Positions 35,029 to 44,506 of a DNA stretch of 64,000 nucleotides are shown one piece after another (positions within the stretch are counted from its first letter, which is position 1; each line of letters starts with the position of its first letter). Both the position numbers and the translations under genes were made by a program. The stretch covers positions 1 to 64,000 of the forward strand of contig DAINXV010000001.1 of assembly GCA_036749735.1 (NCBI GenBank), in the 5' to 3' direction. This stretch comes from Lawsonella sp012842085 (GTDB lineage: Bacteria; Actinomycetota; Actinomycetes; Mycobacteriales; Mycobacteriaceae). The notes beneath the pieces were generated by a model. The model did no database searches, had not been told where the DNA came from, and was given only the letters and a program-made list of their open reading frames with translations.

Positions 35029-37788
35029 TTAGTGTGCCGCGGAGTTCCACGTACTTCCCCATCCCACAGATACTTCTAAGGGAACAGACAGGGTGACGGC
35101 CTCATCCATACTCCGTGTGACAAGTTTCTTCACCTTCTCCAATTCGCCGGGCGCAACCTCCACAACGAGTTCGTCATGCACCTGCAAAAGCACCCGTGAA
35201 TTAAGCTCTGCTGCCGCCAACTCCGCATCAACTTTCAGCATTGCCAACTTAATAATGTCGGCGGCCGTACCTTGAATCGGCGCATTGAGGGCAGCTCGTT
35301 CCGCGTTCTCGCGTGCCACCCGGTTAGACGAATTCAGCTCCGGTAGGTAGCGACGGCGCCCGAACATGGTTTCGGTGTAGCCTTCTTTTCGGGCCACCTC
35401 AACAACTTCATGGAGATAATCTCGCACCCCACCGAAGCGTTCAAAATACCTGTCCATAAAGGCTTTTGCTTCGGCTACGGGGATGTCTAGCTGGCGTGCC
35501 AAACCGTATGGGGAAAGCCCGTAGGCAAGACCGTAGCTCAGTGCCTTAGTACGACGCCGCAACTCTGGAGTCACTTCATCAATCGGCACATCAAAAGCAA
35601 CTGCACCAACAAAAGAGTGCAAGTCCTCCCCACGCCGGAAGGCTTCAATGAGGCCTTCATCTTCCGAAAGGTGCGCCATCACCCGCATTTCAATTTGTGA
35701 ATAGTCCGCCGTAAGTAGGCACTCATACCCGTCACCAGCAATGAAAACATCACGGATCCGTTTACCTTCGGGAGTACGCACCGGGATATTTTGCAGGTTG
35801 GGATCTGTCGAGGAGAGCCGACCGGTGGTGGTAATGGTTTGGTTAAAGGTCGTGTGTATTCTTTCATCTGCTGTAACAGAATTGATAAGGCCGGTGACGG
35901 TAGTCTTCAGCTTCGTTACGGCCCGGTATCCCAGTAAGGCTGCAAGGAACGGGTGGCCCGTCTTGTCGTACAGCATTTGCAAAGACTCGGCATTGGTGGA
36001 GTAGCCAGTTTTGGTTTTCTTGGTTTTCGGCATCTCGAGTTGGTCAAATAGCACGGTTTGCAGCTGTTTAGGCGAATTGAGGTTAACCGAGTCGTCACCA
36101 ATGGCGTCAAAGGCTTCTTTCTCCAACATGCCTGCTTGGGCATTGAATTCCTCTTCCAGCTCATGCAAGGCAGTGAGCGACACGGCGATACCGTCTGCTT
36201 CCATACGTTGGAGAACACTCACAAGCGGCATTTCCATGGTTCGGAAAAGTTCAGTCTCGTTAATTTCGGCAATATCGGAGCGCAGCTGTTCCATCAGAAC
36301 TAACTGGGCTGCCACCTCGCGGGCAGTAGCTTCCACCACGGCATTATCTGTCTCAGTATCGAGATCGATAAGGCTCATTTGTCCACTCTTCGGCGCATCT
36401 AGCTGCATGCCAGTATGGCGGCTGAGCACTTCCCGGAAATCCATATTCCGCTGCCCGGGGCGCACCAGGTAAGACGCCACCATGGTGTCGAAATCCACAC
36501 CTGCCAAAGTCCAACCCCTGCCAGCTAAACAGTGGGCTGCAGCTTTCGCATCATGGACGGTTTTAAGCACTGTAGAGTCGGCGCACCAGTGGGCAAACGC
36601 CTCCTCGTCCGCCGGAGAAAGCGCAACGGCAGCAATAATAAGCTGCGCATTCTGCGGCGACGCAATAGCAATCCGGTCTACATCACCCTCCACTGGAGAA
36701 TCATTACCCGATACGCGCAGCCCCCACACGCCGTCAACTGCTTCCTGGTCGGCAAACCACTGTGCGACGTTTCCGTCCTGAGCGACGGTAATATTGAGTT
36801 CCCCAACCTGGGCTTCTTCCTCCTCGGTGTCGTCTGTGCTGAATGCAGCAACGACGCGCTCCCGAAGTCGGTTACCGAACTCTAGGTCATCAAAAAGCTC
36901 GTTCAGCTTTTCACGGTCAGCTTCTTCCCGAACCCCATCCTCGATCTCTACATCCAGAGGCGCATTCAGCACCATCTTGGTGAGGTGGTAATTACGCTTC
37001 ACGTCCTCCAGATGTGTACGCAGGTTCTCCCCCACTACCCCTTTAATCTCTTCAGCATGTGCCAGTAAGTTATCTAAATCCCCATAATTGTTGAGCCACT
37101 TGGCAGCGGTTTTATCCCCGACCCGCGGGACACCTGGCAGATTATCGGAATCGTCTCCCCGGAGCGCAGCAAGACCCGGGTATTGAGCGGGAGTCACATC
37201 GAATCGATCGTGCAGCACCGACGGCGTGTAGCGTTTCAAAACACTTACCCCGCGATGGGGATAAAGAATAGTGATCGAGTCGCTAATAAGTTGGAAAGCA
37301 TCCTTATCACCAGTACAGACATAGGCGTGCATGCCTTGATGCGATGCTTCGGTGGCAAGTGTCGCCAAGATATCGTCAGCTTCAAATTCTTTCAGCGACA
37401 CGGAAGGAATGCCGAGAGATGCTAACAGCTCTCGAATGAGCGGAACTTGGCCCTTAAATTCTTCAGGGGTCGGTTTGCGCTGTGCTTTGTACTCGGGATA
37501 TTCCCGGTGCCGAAAAGTTTCCTTACCCTCATCAAAGGCGGCAATTATGTAGCTCGGTTTCTCTTCTTTAACAAGGTTTGTCAGCATCGACAAGAACCCA
37601 TAAACGGCATTGGTGTGCTGCCCGTCTGCGGTAGAAAAATTCTCGGCGGGAAGCGCGTAGAAGGCCCTAAAAGCCAGCGAGTGGCCGTCTAACAACAAGA
37701 CTCTGGGGGTTTCGACACCAGTCATCTCGTCTTCCGCGGTTGGTGTACGTTTATCGTTTTTAACGTTCATGGAATTCTTGGTAGTCAC
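35029..37788 (-). CDS. polA: DNA polymerase I
   Basis: A 919-residue repair polymerase. The N-terminal 5'-nuclease domain is about 29-320, with LLLDGHSLAFRAF and the GDDSDNLPGVPRVG helix-hairpin-helix. The middle 3'-5' exonuclease domain lacks the catalytic acidic motifs, so proofreading is probably absent, as known for mycobacterial PolA. The polymerase domain has DYSQIEMRVMAHLSED (motif A), KALSYGLAYG in the O helix with Tyr at the ddNTP-discrimination site, and VHDELVVEV (motif C). Start is GTG 37788; ATG 37770 and ATG 37725 are alternatives. Confidence 0.96.
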   Translation of the reverse strand: MTTKNSMNVKNDKRTPTAEDEMTGVETPRVLLLDGHSLAFRAFYALPAENFSTADGQHTNAVYGFLSMLTNLVKEEKPSYIIAAFDEGKETFRHREYPEYKAQRKPTPEEFKGQVPLIRELLASLGIPSVSLKEFEADDILATLATEASHQGMHAYVCTGDKDAFQLISDSITILYPHRGVSVLKRYTPSVLHDRFDVTPAQYPGLAALRGDDSDNLPGVPRVGDKTAAKWLNNYGDLDNLLAHAEEIKGVVGENLRTHLEDVKRNYHLTKMVLNAPLDVEIEDGVREEADREKLNELFDDLEFGNRLRERVVAAFSTDDTEEEEAQVGELNITVAQDGNVAQWFADQEAVDGVWGLRVSGNDSPVEGDVDRIAIASPQNAQLIIAAVALSPADEEAFAHWCADSTVLKTVHDAKAAAHCLAGRGWTLAGVDFDTMVASYLVRPGQRNMDFREVLSRHTGMQLDAPKSGQMSLIDLDTETDNAVVEATAREVAAQLVLMEQLRSDIAEINETELFRTMEMPLVSVLQRMEADGIAVSLTALHELEEEFNAQAGMLEKEAFDAIGDDSVNLNSPKQLQTVLFDQLEMPKTKKTKTGYSTNAESLQMLYDKTGHPFLAALLGYRAVTKLKTTVTGLINSVTADERIHTTFNQTITTTGRLSSTDPNLQNIPVRTPEGKRIRDVFIAGDGYECLLTADYSQIEMRVMAHLSEDEGLIEAFRRGEDLHSFVGAVAFDVPIDEVTPELRRRTKALSYGLAYGLSPYGLARQLDIPVAEAKAFMDRYFERFGGVRDYLHEVVEVARKEGYTETMFGRRRYLPELNSSNRVARENAERAALNAPIQGTAADIIKLAMLKVDAELAAAELNSRVLLQVHDELVVEVAPGELEKVKKLVTRSMDEAVTLSVPLEVSVGWGSTWNSAAH

Positions 37789-37906
37789 ACCACTAGCTTA
37801 GACAATCAGTCACCAGCCGGCAGCTGAGTATATAAGTCGGGAAAAGATTGGCGGCTAATTTCTCGAACCGCGCTCCCGTCTATTACACTTGAGAAAGCCT
37901 CACCGC

Positions 37907-37980
37907 GCCCTTGTAGCCCAATTGGCAGAGGCAACGGATTCAAAACCCGTCCAGTGTGGGTTCGAGTCCCACCAAGGGCA
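37907..37980 (+). tRNA. tRNA with anticodon CAA (Leu), class-I shape
   Basis: A 74-nt cloverleaf: 7-bp acceptor GCCCTTG/CAAGGGC, D arm GCC/GGC, anticodon loop TTCAAAA with CAA at the anticodon position, 5-nt variable loop CCAGT, T stem GTGGG/CCCAC with loop TTCGAGT, and discriminator A. CCA is not encoded. The last anticodon-stem pair is an A-C mismatch. CAA reads UUG (Leu), yet leucine tRNAs normally carry a long variable arm, so the identity is by anticodon only. TACACT at 37884-37889 is a likely -10. Confidence 0.82.
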
Positions 37981-37988
37981 CAGAAAAG

Positions 37989-38022
37989 AAAAGGCCTGGC
38001 AACTTTCGTTGTCAGGCCTTTT
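37989..38022. terminator. Terminator shared by the tRNA and glgP
   Basis: A 15-bp stem (AAAAGGCCTGGCAAC with GTTGTCAGGCCTTTT, one G-U pair) and a 4-base loop, followed by CTCTTTTT on the plus strand. The minus strand also runs into TTTTCTTTT, so it can end both the tRNA and the convergent glgP transcript. Confidence 0.85.
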
Positions 38023-38063
38023 CTCTTTTTAGTTACTACTTAAGCGGCATGCACTTTCGTACC

Positions 38064-40661
38064 TTATGCCCACACACAAAGCCCAGTTTCAGCTGGGTTA
38101 ACAATAAGGTCGTGGTGCGGCACAACCCGTGCAGTGACACCAAGTTTGCCGGGCGCATCCACAATGAGCTCGGTATGGAACGCATTACCGGAACCAGCGG
38201 TCAGGGTAGCAATCTGACCATCTTCAATATCGCCGTGGTCATTCGCCGGTCCGTAAAGAACCTGTACAGCGACATCAGTTCGGTCAAGTGCTCCCAATTC
38301 CACTTCGGCGCTTATCTCTAGGCGATCACCTGCGTCAACGGTGGAGCATTCTGCAACGAGGGCTTCATCCGCGAGTGCGCTGTGAGAGTTGCAGGTCAAG
38401 GCAGTGATAGATACCTTGAACCATTCCCGCCGCACCTGTGCCAACCACTCCACAAAGTTGGCGGAAGCATTGTCGTCATCCGCCATCAATAGGGAGGTGT
38501 AAAGTGCCGGTCGGTAGTACTGATCGACGTAGTCGCGCACCATGCGGGTGGCGGACACTTGTGGCGCCAATTCGACCAAGGAACGGCGCATCAAATCGAC
38601 CCAGCCACGCGGCAATTCTTCCACATCGCGGTCGTAGAATAGTGGCGCGATACTCTGCTCGAGCAGGTCGTAAAGAGCCAGTGATTCGAGGCGATCACGG
38701 GTGGCGTCATCCACATTGGTCACAGACGGGATTGTCCAGCCCAGTGAATCGTCAGCCATTTCGTCCCACCAGCCGTCGGAGACGGAGAAGGTCAGTCCAC
38801 CGTTCATGACGACTTTCATACCGGAGGTTCCGGATGCTTCTTGGGGGCGAATCGGGTTGTTCAGCCAAACGTCACAGCCAGCGATCATGACCTGTGCGAG
38901 TTCAATATCGTAGTCCGGAAGGAAGACGATCCGATCCCGCACGCCAGCTTCATCAGCGAACTGTACTAGCTCCTGCAGGAGGTGTTTTCCGCCGCCATCA
39001 GCGGGGTGTGCTTTACCGGCAATAATGAACTGCACTGGGCGTTCTTCGTTGCACAGTATCTCGCGCAACCGATCTGCATCTTGCAGCATCAAGGTGAGGC
39101 GCTTATAGGTGGAGACTCGGCGAGCAAAACCAACTGTAAGAACATTCGGGTCGAGAATGCGGTCAGTCCAGCCAAGTTCAGCTTCAGCAGCGCCGCGTTC
39201 CAGCCATGATTGGCGAACCGCCTCACGGGCAGTTTTTACTAGGCGTTTACGCAAGATGCTGCGGGTTTTCCAGAGTTCTTCATCTGTGACACTATCGCCA
39301 TGACCCCACGTGTCTGCAGTCGCAAGATCCTGGTCCCCAACAATACGTTTCACCAAGGGACGCATTGTGGGCGAGATCCAGGTGGGCATGTGCACACCGT
39401 TGGTGACGGATCCAATTGGTGCTTCTTCCACCGGATAATTGGGGTAGAGCGAGGAAAACATTTCGCGGGACACAACACCGTGGAGTTTTGAAACACCATT
39501 GGAGCGCTGTGACAAACGCAGTCCCATATGTGCCATGTTGAAGCGGTTGGGGTCTCCTTCCGCACCAAATTGCAGCACCCGGTCTACCGGCACACCCGGG
39601 ACAAGTTTGGAGTTACCGTTCTCATCGGGGTTGAGGTAGTGCCGCACCATGGAAATGTCGAAGCGGTCGATACCTGCCGGGACGGGAGTATGGGTGGTGA
39701 AGATGTTTGCGGCTCGAACTTCGGCAAGTGCTGCATCGAAGTCGAGTCCCGCGTCCATGCGCTCCCTAATGCGCTCAATTGCCAGAAGTCCAGCATGTCC
39801 TTCGTTCAGGTGCGCAATTTCGGGACGTTTAATGCCTTTAAGGTCACAGTAGGCGTTGACGGCACGAACACCACCAATACCCAAAACAATCTCTTGTCGA
39901 ATGCGGTGTTCTTCATTTCCGCCATACAAACGGTCTGTGAGGACCCGCAGGTCTTTCGGGTTTTCTGGAAGATGAGTATCCAGCAACAGGAGGGTCACAC
40001 GACCGACCTGTGCGGTCCAGACAGCAACGTGAAGAATACGTTTTCCGGGGAACCGAATGGAGACTTTTAGCTGGTTTCCTTCCCCATCCTTTACCGGCTT
40101 GATGGGAAGCTCATCAGTTTCGTGGGTGGCGTAGTGCTCAACCTGGAGGCCTTCGCGGGAGAGGCTCTGCCGGAAGTATCCATAGCGGTACAGCAATCCG
40201 ACGCCTATGAGTGGCACGCCTAGGTCAGAAGCAGATTTGAGGTGGTCGCCAGCGAGGACCCCGAGTCCGCCGGAATAGATCGGTAAGCACGGGGTGATAC
40301 CGAATTCCATGGAGAAGTAGGCGGTTAGGAGATCCCGATCGGCTTGGCCGGTTTTGTCGGGATCATGGGTTGACTGGAACCATGCATCCGTCTTCATGTA
40401 ATCCTGTAGCCCTGCAACTTCGTGCTCTAAGTCGCTACGGAATTTATCGTCGTCTTGGAGTTCGTTCCACCGCGTTGCGGTGGTGTCTCGAAGGACTTTT
40501 AGTGGATCGTGGTGTGCGTCCCACACAGACGGATTAATAGAACGAAATAGCTGTTGAGTATCTGCATGCCAAACCCACCGCAGGTTGTAGGCGAGGTCTT
40601 TGAGACCTTCCAGTGCTGCGGGGAGGGCAGATGTGACATTAACAATTCCTGATGCTCTCAC
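38064..40661 (-). CDS. glgP: Alpha-glucan phosphorylase
   Basis: Releases glucose-1-phosphate from glycogen or maltodextrin. The 865 residues are of the shorter, unregulated bacterial/archaeal phosphorylase type. PLP lysine K616 lies in EASGTSGMKVVMNG, and the N terminus has the DLAYNLRWVWH pattern. GTG start at 40661 has no Shine-Dalgarno and lies 7 bases after TAGTGT, so it is probably leaderless. It sits between the tRNA and pyk; partner enzymes malQ and glgX are elsewhere in the window. Confidence 0.95.
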   Translation of the reverse strand: MRASGIVNVTSALPAALEGLKDLAYNLRWVWHADTQQLFRSINPSVWDAHHDPLKVLRDTTATRWNELQDDDKFRSDLEHEVAGLQDYMKTDAWFQSTHDPDKTGQADRDLLTAYFSMEFGITPCLPIYSGGLGVLAGDHLKSASDLGVPLIGVGLLYRYGYFRQSLSREGLQVEHYATHETDELPIKPVKDGEGNQLKVSIRFPGKRILHVAVWTAQVGRVTLLLLDTHLPENPKDLRVLTDRLYGGNEEHRIRQEIVLGIGGVRAVNAYCDLKGIKRPEIAHLNEGHAGLLAIERIRERMDAGLDFDAALAEVRAANIFTTHTPVPAGIDRFDISMVRHYLNPDENGNSKLVPGVPVDRVLQFGAEGDPNRFNMAHMGLRLSQRSNGVSKLHGVVSREMFSSLYPNYPVEEAPIGSVTNGVHMPTWISPTMRPLVKRIVGDQDLATADTWGHGDSVTDEELWKTRSILRKRLVKTAREAVRQSWLERGAAEAELGWTDRILDPNVLTVGFARRVSTYKRLTLMLQDADRLREILCNEERPVQFIIAGKAHPADGGGKHLLQELVQFADEAGVRDRIVFLPDYDIELAQVMIAGCDVWLNNPIRPQEASGTSGMKVVMNGGLTFSVSDGWWDEMADDSLGWTIPSVTNVDDATRDRLESLALYDLLEQSIAPLFYDRDVEELPRGWVDLMRRSLVELAPQVSATRMVRDYVDQYYRPALYTSLLMADDDNASANFVEWLAQVRREWFKVSITALTCNSHSALADEALVAECSTVDAGDRLEISAEVELGALDRTDVAVQVLYGPANDHGDIEDGQIATLTAGSGNAFHTELIVDAPGKLGVTARVVPHHDLIVNPAETGLCVWA

Positions 40662-40668
40662 GCGCTAA

Positions 40669-40697
40669 ACACTATGGACTTTTAAAAGAATTGTCCA
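40669..40697 (-). promoter_or_regulatory. glgP promoter with small inverted repeat
   Basis: TGGACA (40697-40692), 17 bp, TAGTGT (40674-40669), then 7 bases to the GTG start. TGGAC-N13-GTCCA (40675-40697) spans the spacer and could be an operator, though 5-bp arms are short. Confidence 0.5.
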
Positions 40698-40737
40698 CTT
40701 TCAGAATTGCTCAATTTCAGCGGTAAGTGAACAAATA

Positions 40738-40775
40738 AATGACAGGGGGCTGTATCGTTACAGCCCCCTGTCATT
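40738..40775 (-). terminator. Terminator after pyk
   Basis: A perfect 17-bp stem (AATGACAGGGGGCTGTA and its complement) with a 4-base loop, between the pyk stop and the glgP promoter. The T-run on the minus strand is modest, but the GC-rich stem is very stable. Confidence 0.8.
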
Positions 40776-40791
40776 TAGGTTAACGAGAATA

Positions 40792-42210
40792 TTAGCGGTC
40801 GTCCTCGCCTAAGCGGTGCACATGCACCATGTTTGTGGCCCCGGAACGTCCCGGAGGGGCACCAGCGACGATGACCACCTGGTCTCCGTACTCGAAGCCG
40901 GGCATCTCTAATAGCTTACGATCGGCCATGCGAACCATGGTGTCAGTATCCACGAGGGTTTCGACCCGGAACGAGTCACAGCCCCAGGAAAGCGCCAACT
41001 GGTTCTTGACGGCTTCGGTGGTGGTGAAAGCTACTAGCGGGATACGCGGGTGCAAGCGCGCTACACGTTTCATGGTGTCGCCAGAGGTCGTGAACGCAAC
41101 AACTGCTTTCACGTTGAGCCGTTCGGCAATGTCGACAGCGGCTTGGCAAATAACACCACGACGGGTGCGCGGAACGTGCTTCAACGGGGGCACTGCATCC
41201 GGATCCGATTCCACCGCACGGACAATACGGCTCATGGTGCGAACCGTATCCAGTGGGTAGGCACCAATGGAGGTTTCTCCAGAGAGCATGACGGCGTCGG
41301 TACCGTCCAGGACGGCATTCGCAACGTCTGATGCTTCAGCGCGGGTAGGCCGCGAGTTCTCAATCATGGAGTCAAGCATTTGGGTAGCCACAATGACCGG
41401 ACGTGCATTTTCGCGGGCAATCTGAATGGCACGCTTCTGCACCAACGGAACGTCCTCAAGGGGAAGTTCCACACCCAAGTCACCGCGAGCCACCATAATC
41501 GCATCAAAAGCGAGGATAACCGGCTCTAGGTTTTCAATTGCTTCCGGCTTCTCCAGTTTGGCGATGACGGGAACACGGCGTCCGACCTCATCCATGACGT
41601 TGTGGACAAGCTCCACGTCGGAAGGCGAACGCACGAAGGACAACGCAATAAAGTCCACCCCGAGCTCGAGGGCGAAGCGAAGGTCACGGATATCCTTCTC
41701 GGTGAGTGCCGGAGTAGAAATACTCATTCCGGGGAGGGAAACACCCTTGTTATTGGAGACCGGGCCACCTTCTGTGACCACACAAATAACATCCGGCCCC
41801 TCAACCTTTTCAACCACTAAACCAACTTTGCCGTCATCAACCAACAGACGGTCACCGGGTTTAGCGTCGTTAGCAAGGTTTTTGTAGGTGGTAGAGACGC
41901 GATCGTGGGTACCTTCGCAATCCTCCACCGTAATGGTGACGGTTTCGCCGGTTGCCCAGACAGTGCGGTCATCTTTGAAGCGACCTAAGCGAATCTTTGG
42001 TCCTTGTAGATCTGCCAATATGCCGACAGCTTTTCCACTTTCCTCTGATGCTTGCCGCACCCACTCGTAGTTTTGGGCGTGATCAGAATGCTCGCCGTGG
42101 GACATATTCATACGGGCGACATTCATACCGGATTCCACAAGTTTGCGGATTTTCTCGGCAGACGCGACCGCGGGACCTAACGTACATACAATTTTAGTTC
42201 GACGTTTCAC
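40792..42210 (-). CDS. pyk: Pyruvate kinase
   Basis: Final ATP-forming step of glycolysis: phosphoenolpyruvate plus ADP to pyruvate. It has 472 residues. It opens RRTKIVCTLGPA, has the active-site IAKLEKPEAIENL and the MVARGDLGVELP loop, and includes the B domain and an effector-binding C-terminal domain. GTG start at 42210 with AGGA 8 bases upstream. It lies downstream of lgt and trpC on the same strand. Confidence 0.97.
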   Translation of the reverse strand: MKRRTKIVCTLGPAVASAEKIRKLVESGMNVARMNMSHGEHSDHAQNYEWVRQASEESGKAVGILADLQGPKIRLGRFKDDRTVWATGETVTITVEDCEGTHDRVSTTYKNLANDAKPGDRLLVDDGKVGLVVEKVEGPDVICVVTEGGPVSNNKGVSLPGMSISTPALTEKDIRDLRFALELGVDFIALSFVRSPSDVELVHNVMDEVGRRVPVIAKLEKPEAIENLEPVILAFDAIMVARGDLGVELPLEDVPLVQKRAIQIARENARPVIVATQMLDSMIENSRPTRAEASDVANAVLDGTDAVMLSGETSIGAYPLDTVRTMSRIVRAVESDPDAVPPLKHVPRTRRGVICQAAVDIAERLNVKAVVAFTTSGDTMKRVARLHPRIPLVAFTTTEAVKNQLALSWGCDSFRVETLVDTDTMVRMADRKLLEMPGFEYGDQVVIVAGAPPGRSGATNMVHVHRLGEDDR

Positions 42211-42246
42211 ACCATCAATCCTAGCTAGTCACTGAGAGAAACTCTA

Positions 42247-43107
42247 TTAACCAACGCTTTTCCCGATTGGTTCTTTTCCATACTGCTGTACTTCGGTGGG
42301 AGTACGTCTCCCCCTCTTTCCAAAAATCACAAACCCGAGCGCCACAATTAAACAAACGCCCGAAACCCACGTGTTGATTCGCAGTCCCAGGATAGTTCTC
42401 GCGGCGTCGCTGCGCAGCAGCTCAATCCAAAAACGACCCAGGCAGTATACGGCCCCGTAGCTCGCAAAAAGGCGGCCATATCCAATCACTAATTTCTTAT
42501 CCACCAGAATCAAGAATGCTGCCCCGAGCAAACACCACAACATTTCGTACAAAAAGGTGGGGTGGACGACAGCAATAACATTTCCGGTTGATACTCCCCC
42601 GACACGTTCGTATATCTCCAGCCCCCACGGCACGTCGGTGGCGTGTCCATAAAGTTCTTGGTTGAACCAGTTACCCAGGCGTCCTATGCCTTGTGCGACG
42701 AGTATCCCGGGCGCCATCGCATCTGCCATATCCCACACCGGCAGCCGCCGTTTTTTGGCGAAAAGGTAGACGGCTAAAGCCCCTGCAAATATTCCGCCCC
42801 AAATACCCAGGCCCCCTTCCCAAATCTTCAGTGCATCTACCGGATTATTGGGAGCATCAGGCCCAAAATATAGCTGGTAATCAGTAATAACATGGTACAG
42901 CCGGGCACCAATGATGCCGATCGGGATACCTAGTAAGAGTGCGTCATAAAGGTCTTCCTTATTTCCCCCACGCTGTTTCCAGCGCCGAGCCGCAATAGCA
43001 ATGCCGACTGCTGCGCCCAGGATAATGCACAATGCATAGAAATGGATCTGCAGCGACCCCAGCGAAAAATAGCCTCGAGACGGGCTAGGAAGATACGCCC
43101 ACGACAT
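42247..43107 (-). CDS. lgt: Prolipoprotein diacylglyceryl transferase
   Basis: Membrane enzyme that adds diacylglycerol to the lipobox cysteine of prolipoproteins. It has about 286 residues with seven predicted membrane segments. The signature IGRLGNWFNQELYG is intact, as are GARLYHVITD and GGLGIWGG. The long hydrophilic tail of the M. tuberculosis protein is absent. The ATG at 43107 (GTG at 43110 adjoins) has no clear Shine-Dalgarno, so the exact start is uncertain. It lies 78 bp after trpC. Confidence 0.95.
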   Translation of the reverse strand: MSWAYLPSPSRGYFSLGSLQIHFYALCIILGAAVGIAIAARRWKQRGGNKEDLYDALLLGIPIGIIGARLYHVITDYQLYFGPDAPNNPVDALKIWEGGLGIWGGIFAGALAVYLFAKKRRLPVWDMADAMAPGILVAQGIGRLGNWFNQELYGHATDVPWGLEIYERVGGVSTGNVIAVVHPTFLYEMLWCLLGAAFLILVDKKLVIGYGRLFASYGAVYCLGRFWIELLRSDAARTILGLRINTWVSGVCLIVALGFVIFGKRGRRTPTEVQQYGKEPIGKSVG

Positions 43108-43185
43108 CACCGTGGGGGAAGCAAAACTCGAGATAACGACAGGAATAATGATCTCCCTTCGCGAATGTCAGCTCAGTCGATTCCG

Positions 43186-43995
43186 CTAACTCCGCGCAGG
43201 ACACGACGGATGCGAACCGGCAATAACCAAGTCACTCACTGCTGCTTTCGGGTCATCTGCAGTAACAACACCTTCACCCACCAAAACAGCGTCAACCCCG
43301 GCACCAGCACAAGCCAACAGGTCGTGTGGGCCGCGAATACCAGCTTCCCCGATACGCACAATGTCTGAAGGAAGCCCGGGTGAAATTTCGCTGAATACTG
43401 CACGATCAATTTTGGAGGTCACTAGATCGCGGGCGTTAATGGCGATCACCTTAGCTCCTGCGTCTAAGGCGCGTTCAGCTTCCTCCAGATTATGCACTTC
43501 CAATACCCCCGTCATGCCCAGGGATTCCACCCGATCCAGGAGGGAGACGAGCGTATGTTGATCCAGTGCTTCCACAATCAGTTGCACCAAATCTGCTCCG
43601 TGCGCACGCGCTTCATGAACTTGGTAGGGAGTAACGATATAGTCCTTCACCAGTACCGGAACCTCAACGCTCCGGCGCACATCATCCAGGTCTAGCAGCG
43701 ATCCTTTAAAGTGGTGCCGCTCAGTTTGGACGGATACGAGCCGTGCCCCCGCATCCACATAATCTTTGGCCTGTTTTCCGGCCTGGGGAATTTCTGCAAG
43801 CTGGCCACGCTTTGGGCAGGCGCGTTTTATCTCAGCAATAACTGCCACCCCAGAGTGCCGGAGGGCAGCGTAGCCGTCCCGCGGTGCTGGAGCTGCCAGC
43901 GACATGCGCTTGATTGTCTGATAATCAATCGCTTGCTGCCGTTGTGCGAGGTCATTGCGAACATCCGCAATAATTTCGGAAAGAAGCGAACCCAT
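43186..43995 (-). CDS. trpC: Indole-3-glycerol-phosphate synthase
   Basis: Closes the indole ring in tryptophan synthesis. The 269-residue TIM barrel has AEIKRACPKRG (the catalytic lysine segment, where most homologues read K-R-x-S-P), VLVKDYIVTPYQV and NARDLVTSKID. ATG at 43995 with a strong GGAGG site. It sits alone between hisI and lgt, where mycobacteria carry trpE, trpC, trpB and trpA. No tryptophan-rich leader peptide is visible in the 118 bp before it. Confidence 0.95.
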   Translation of the reverse strand: MGSLLSEIIADVRNDLAQRQQAIDYQTIKRMSLAAPAPRDGYAALRHSGVAVIAEIKRACPKRGQLAEIPQAGKQAKDYVDAGARLVSVQTERHHFKGSLLDLDDVRRSVEVPVLVKDYIVTPYQVHEARAHGADLVQLIVEALDQHTLVSLLDRVESLGMTGVLEVHNLEEAERALDAGAKVIAINARDLVTSKIDRAVFSEISPGLPSDIVRIGEAGIRGPHDLLACAGAGVDAVLVGEGVVTADDPKAAVSDLVIAGSHPSCPARS

Positions 43996-44113
43996 CGTTA
44001 CCTCCTTCCGGGGATCATTTCCTTATTCACAAGGTTAATAATCCACAAGCCACGGAAGCGAACTGAGTTCCACCCAAAAGGGCCTTAGCTGTACTTCTCA
44101 GTGGCAACTGTCG

Positions 44114-44506
44114 TTATTCCGTGCCATAACGCAGATCATCGGGTAACGGTTTGGCTGGTTCGTCCGCCAGCAATACTCTTTGCGTAAAGCAGCTGTGCGT
44201 GTTGGTGTGGCAGGCTGCCCCTGCCTGGTCAACGATGTAGAGCAGTGTATCGGCATCGCAATCATAAAAAATTGCGCGCACGTACTGGGTGTGGCCGGAG
44301 GTCAGGCCTTTCGTCCACAGCTCTTGGCGAGATCGCGACCAATATGTTCCTTGGCGAGTGTCCATTGTGTACTGGACAGCTTCCGCATTCGCCCACGCCA
44401 GCATGAGGACTTCCCGGGTGGCATGGTCTTGTACCACTACCGGAACGAGGCCATCAGCATTCCACTGAATATCCGTCAAAGTCGTTACGTCTGCGGTGTC
44501 GCTCAT
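44114..44506 (-). CDS. hisI: Phosphoribosyl-AMP cyclohydrolase
   Basis: Third step of histidine synthesis, opening the purine ring of PR-AMP. A 130-residue monofunctional enzyme without a fused HisE. The metal-binding CDADTLLYIVDQAGAACH block and the later C of THSCF are intact. The ATG overlaps the hisF stop (ATGA), implying translational coupling. Confidence 0.96.
   Translation of the reverse strand: MSDTADVTTLTDIQWNADGLVPVVVQDHATREVLMLAWANAEAVQYTMDTRQGTYWSRSRQELWTKGLTSGHTQYVRAIFYDCDADTLLYIVDQAGAACHTNTHSCFTQRVLLADEPAKPLPDDLRYGTE

Noticed and set aside
43996..44113. Possible trp attenuator before trpC
   Set aside because: No short open frame with clustered Trp codons and no terminator-antiterminator pair could be seen.
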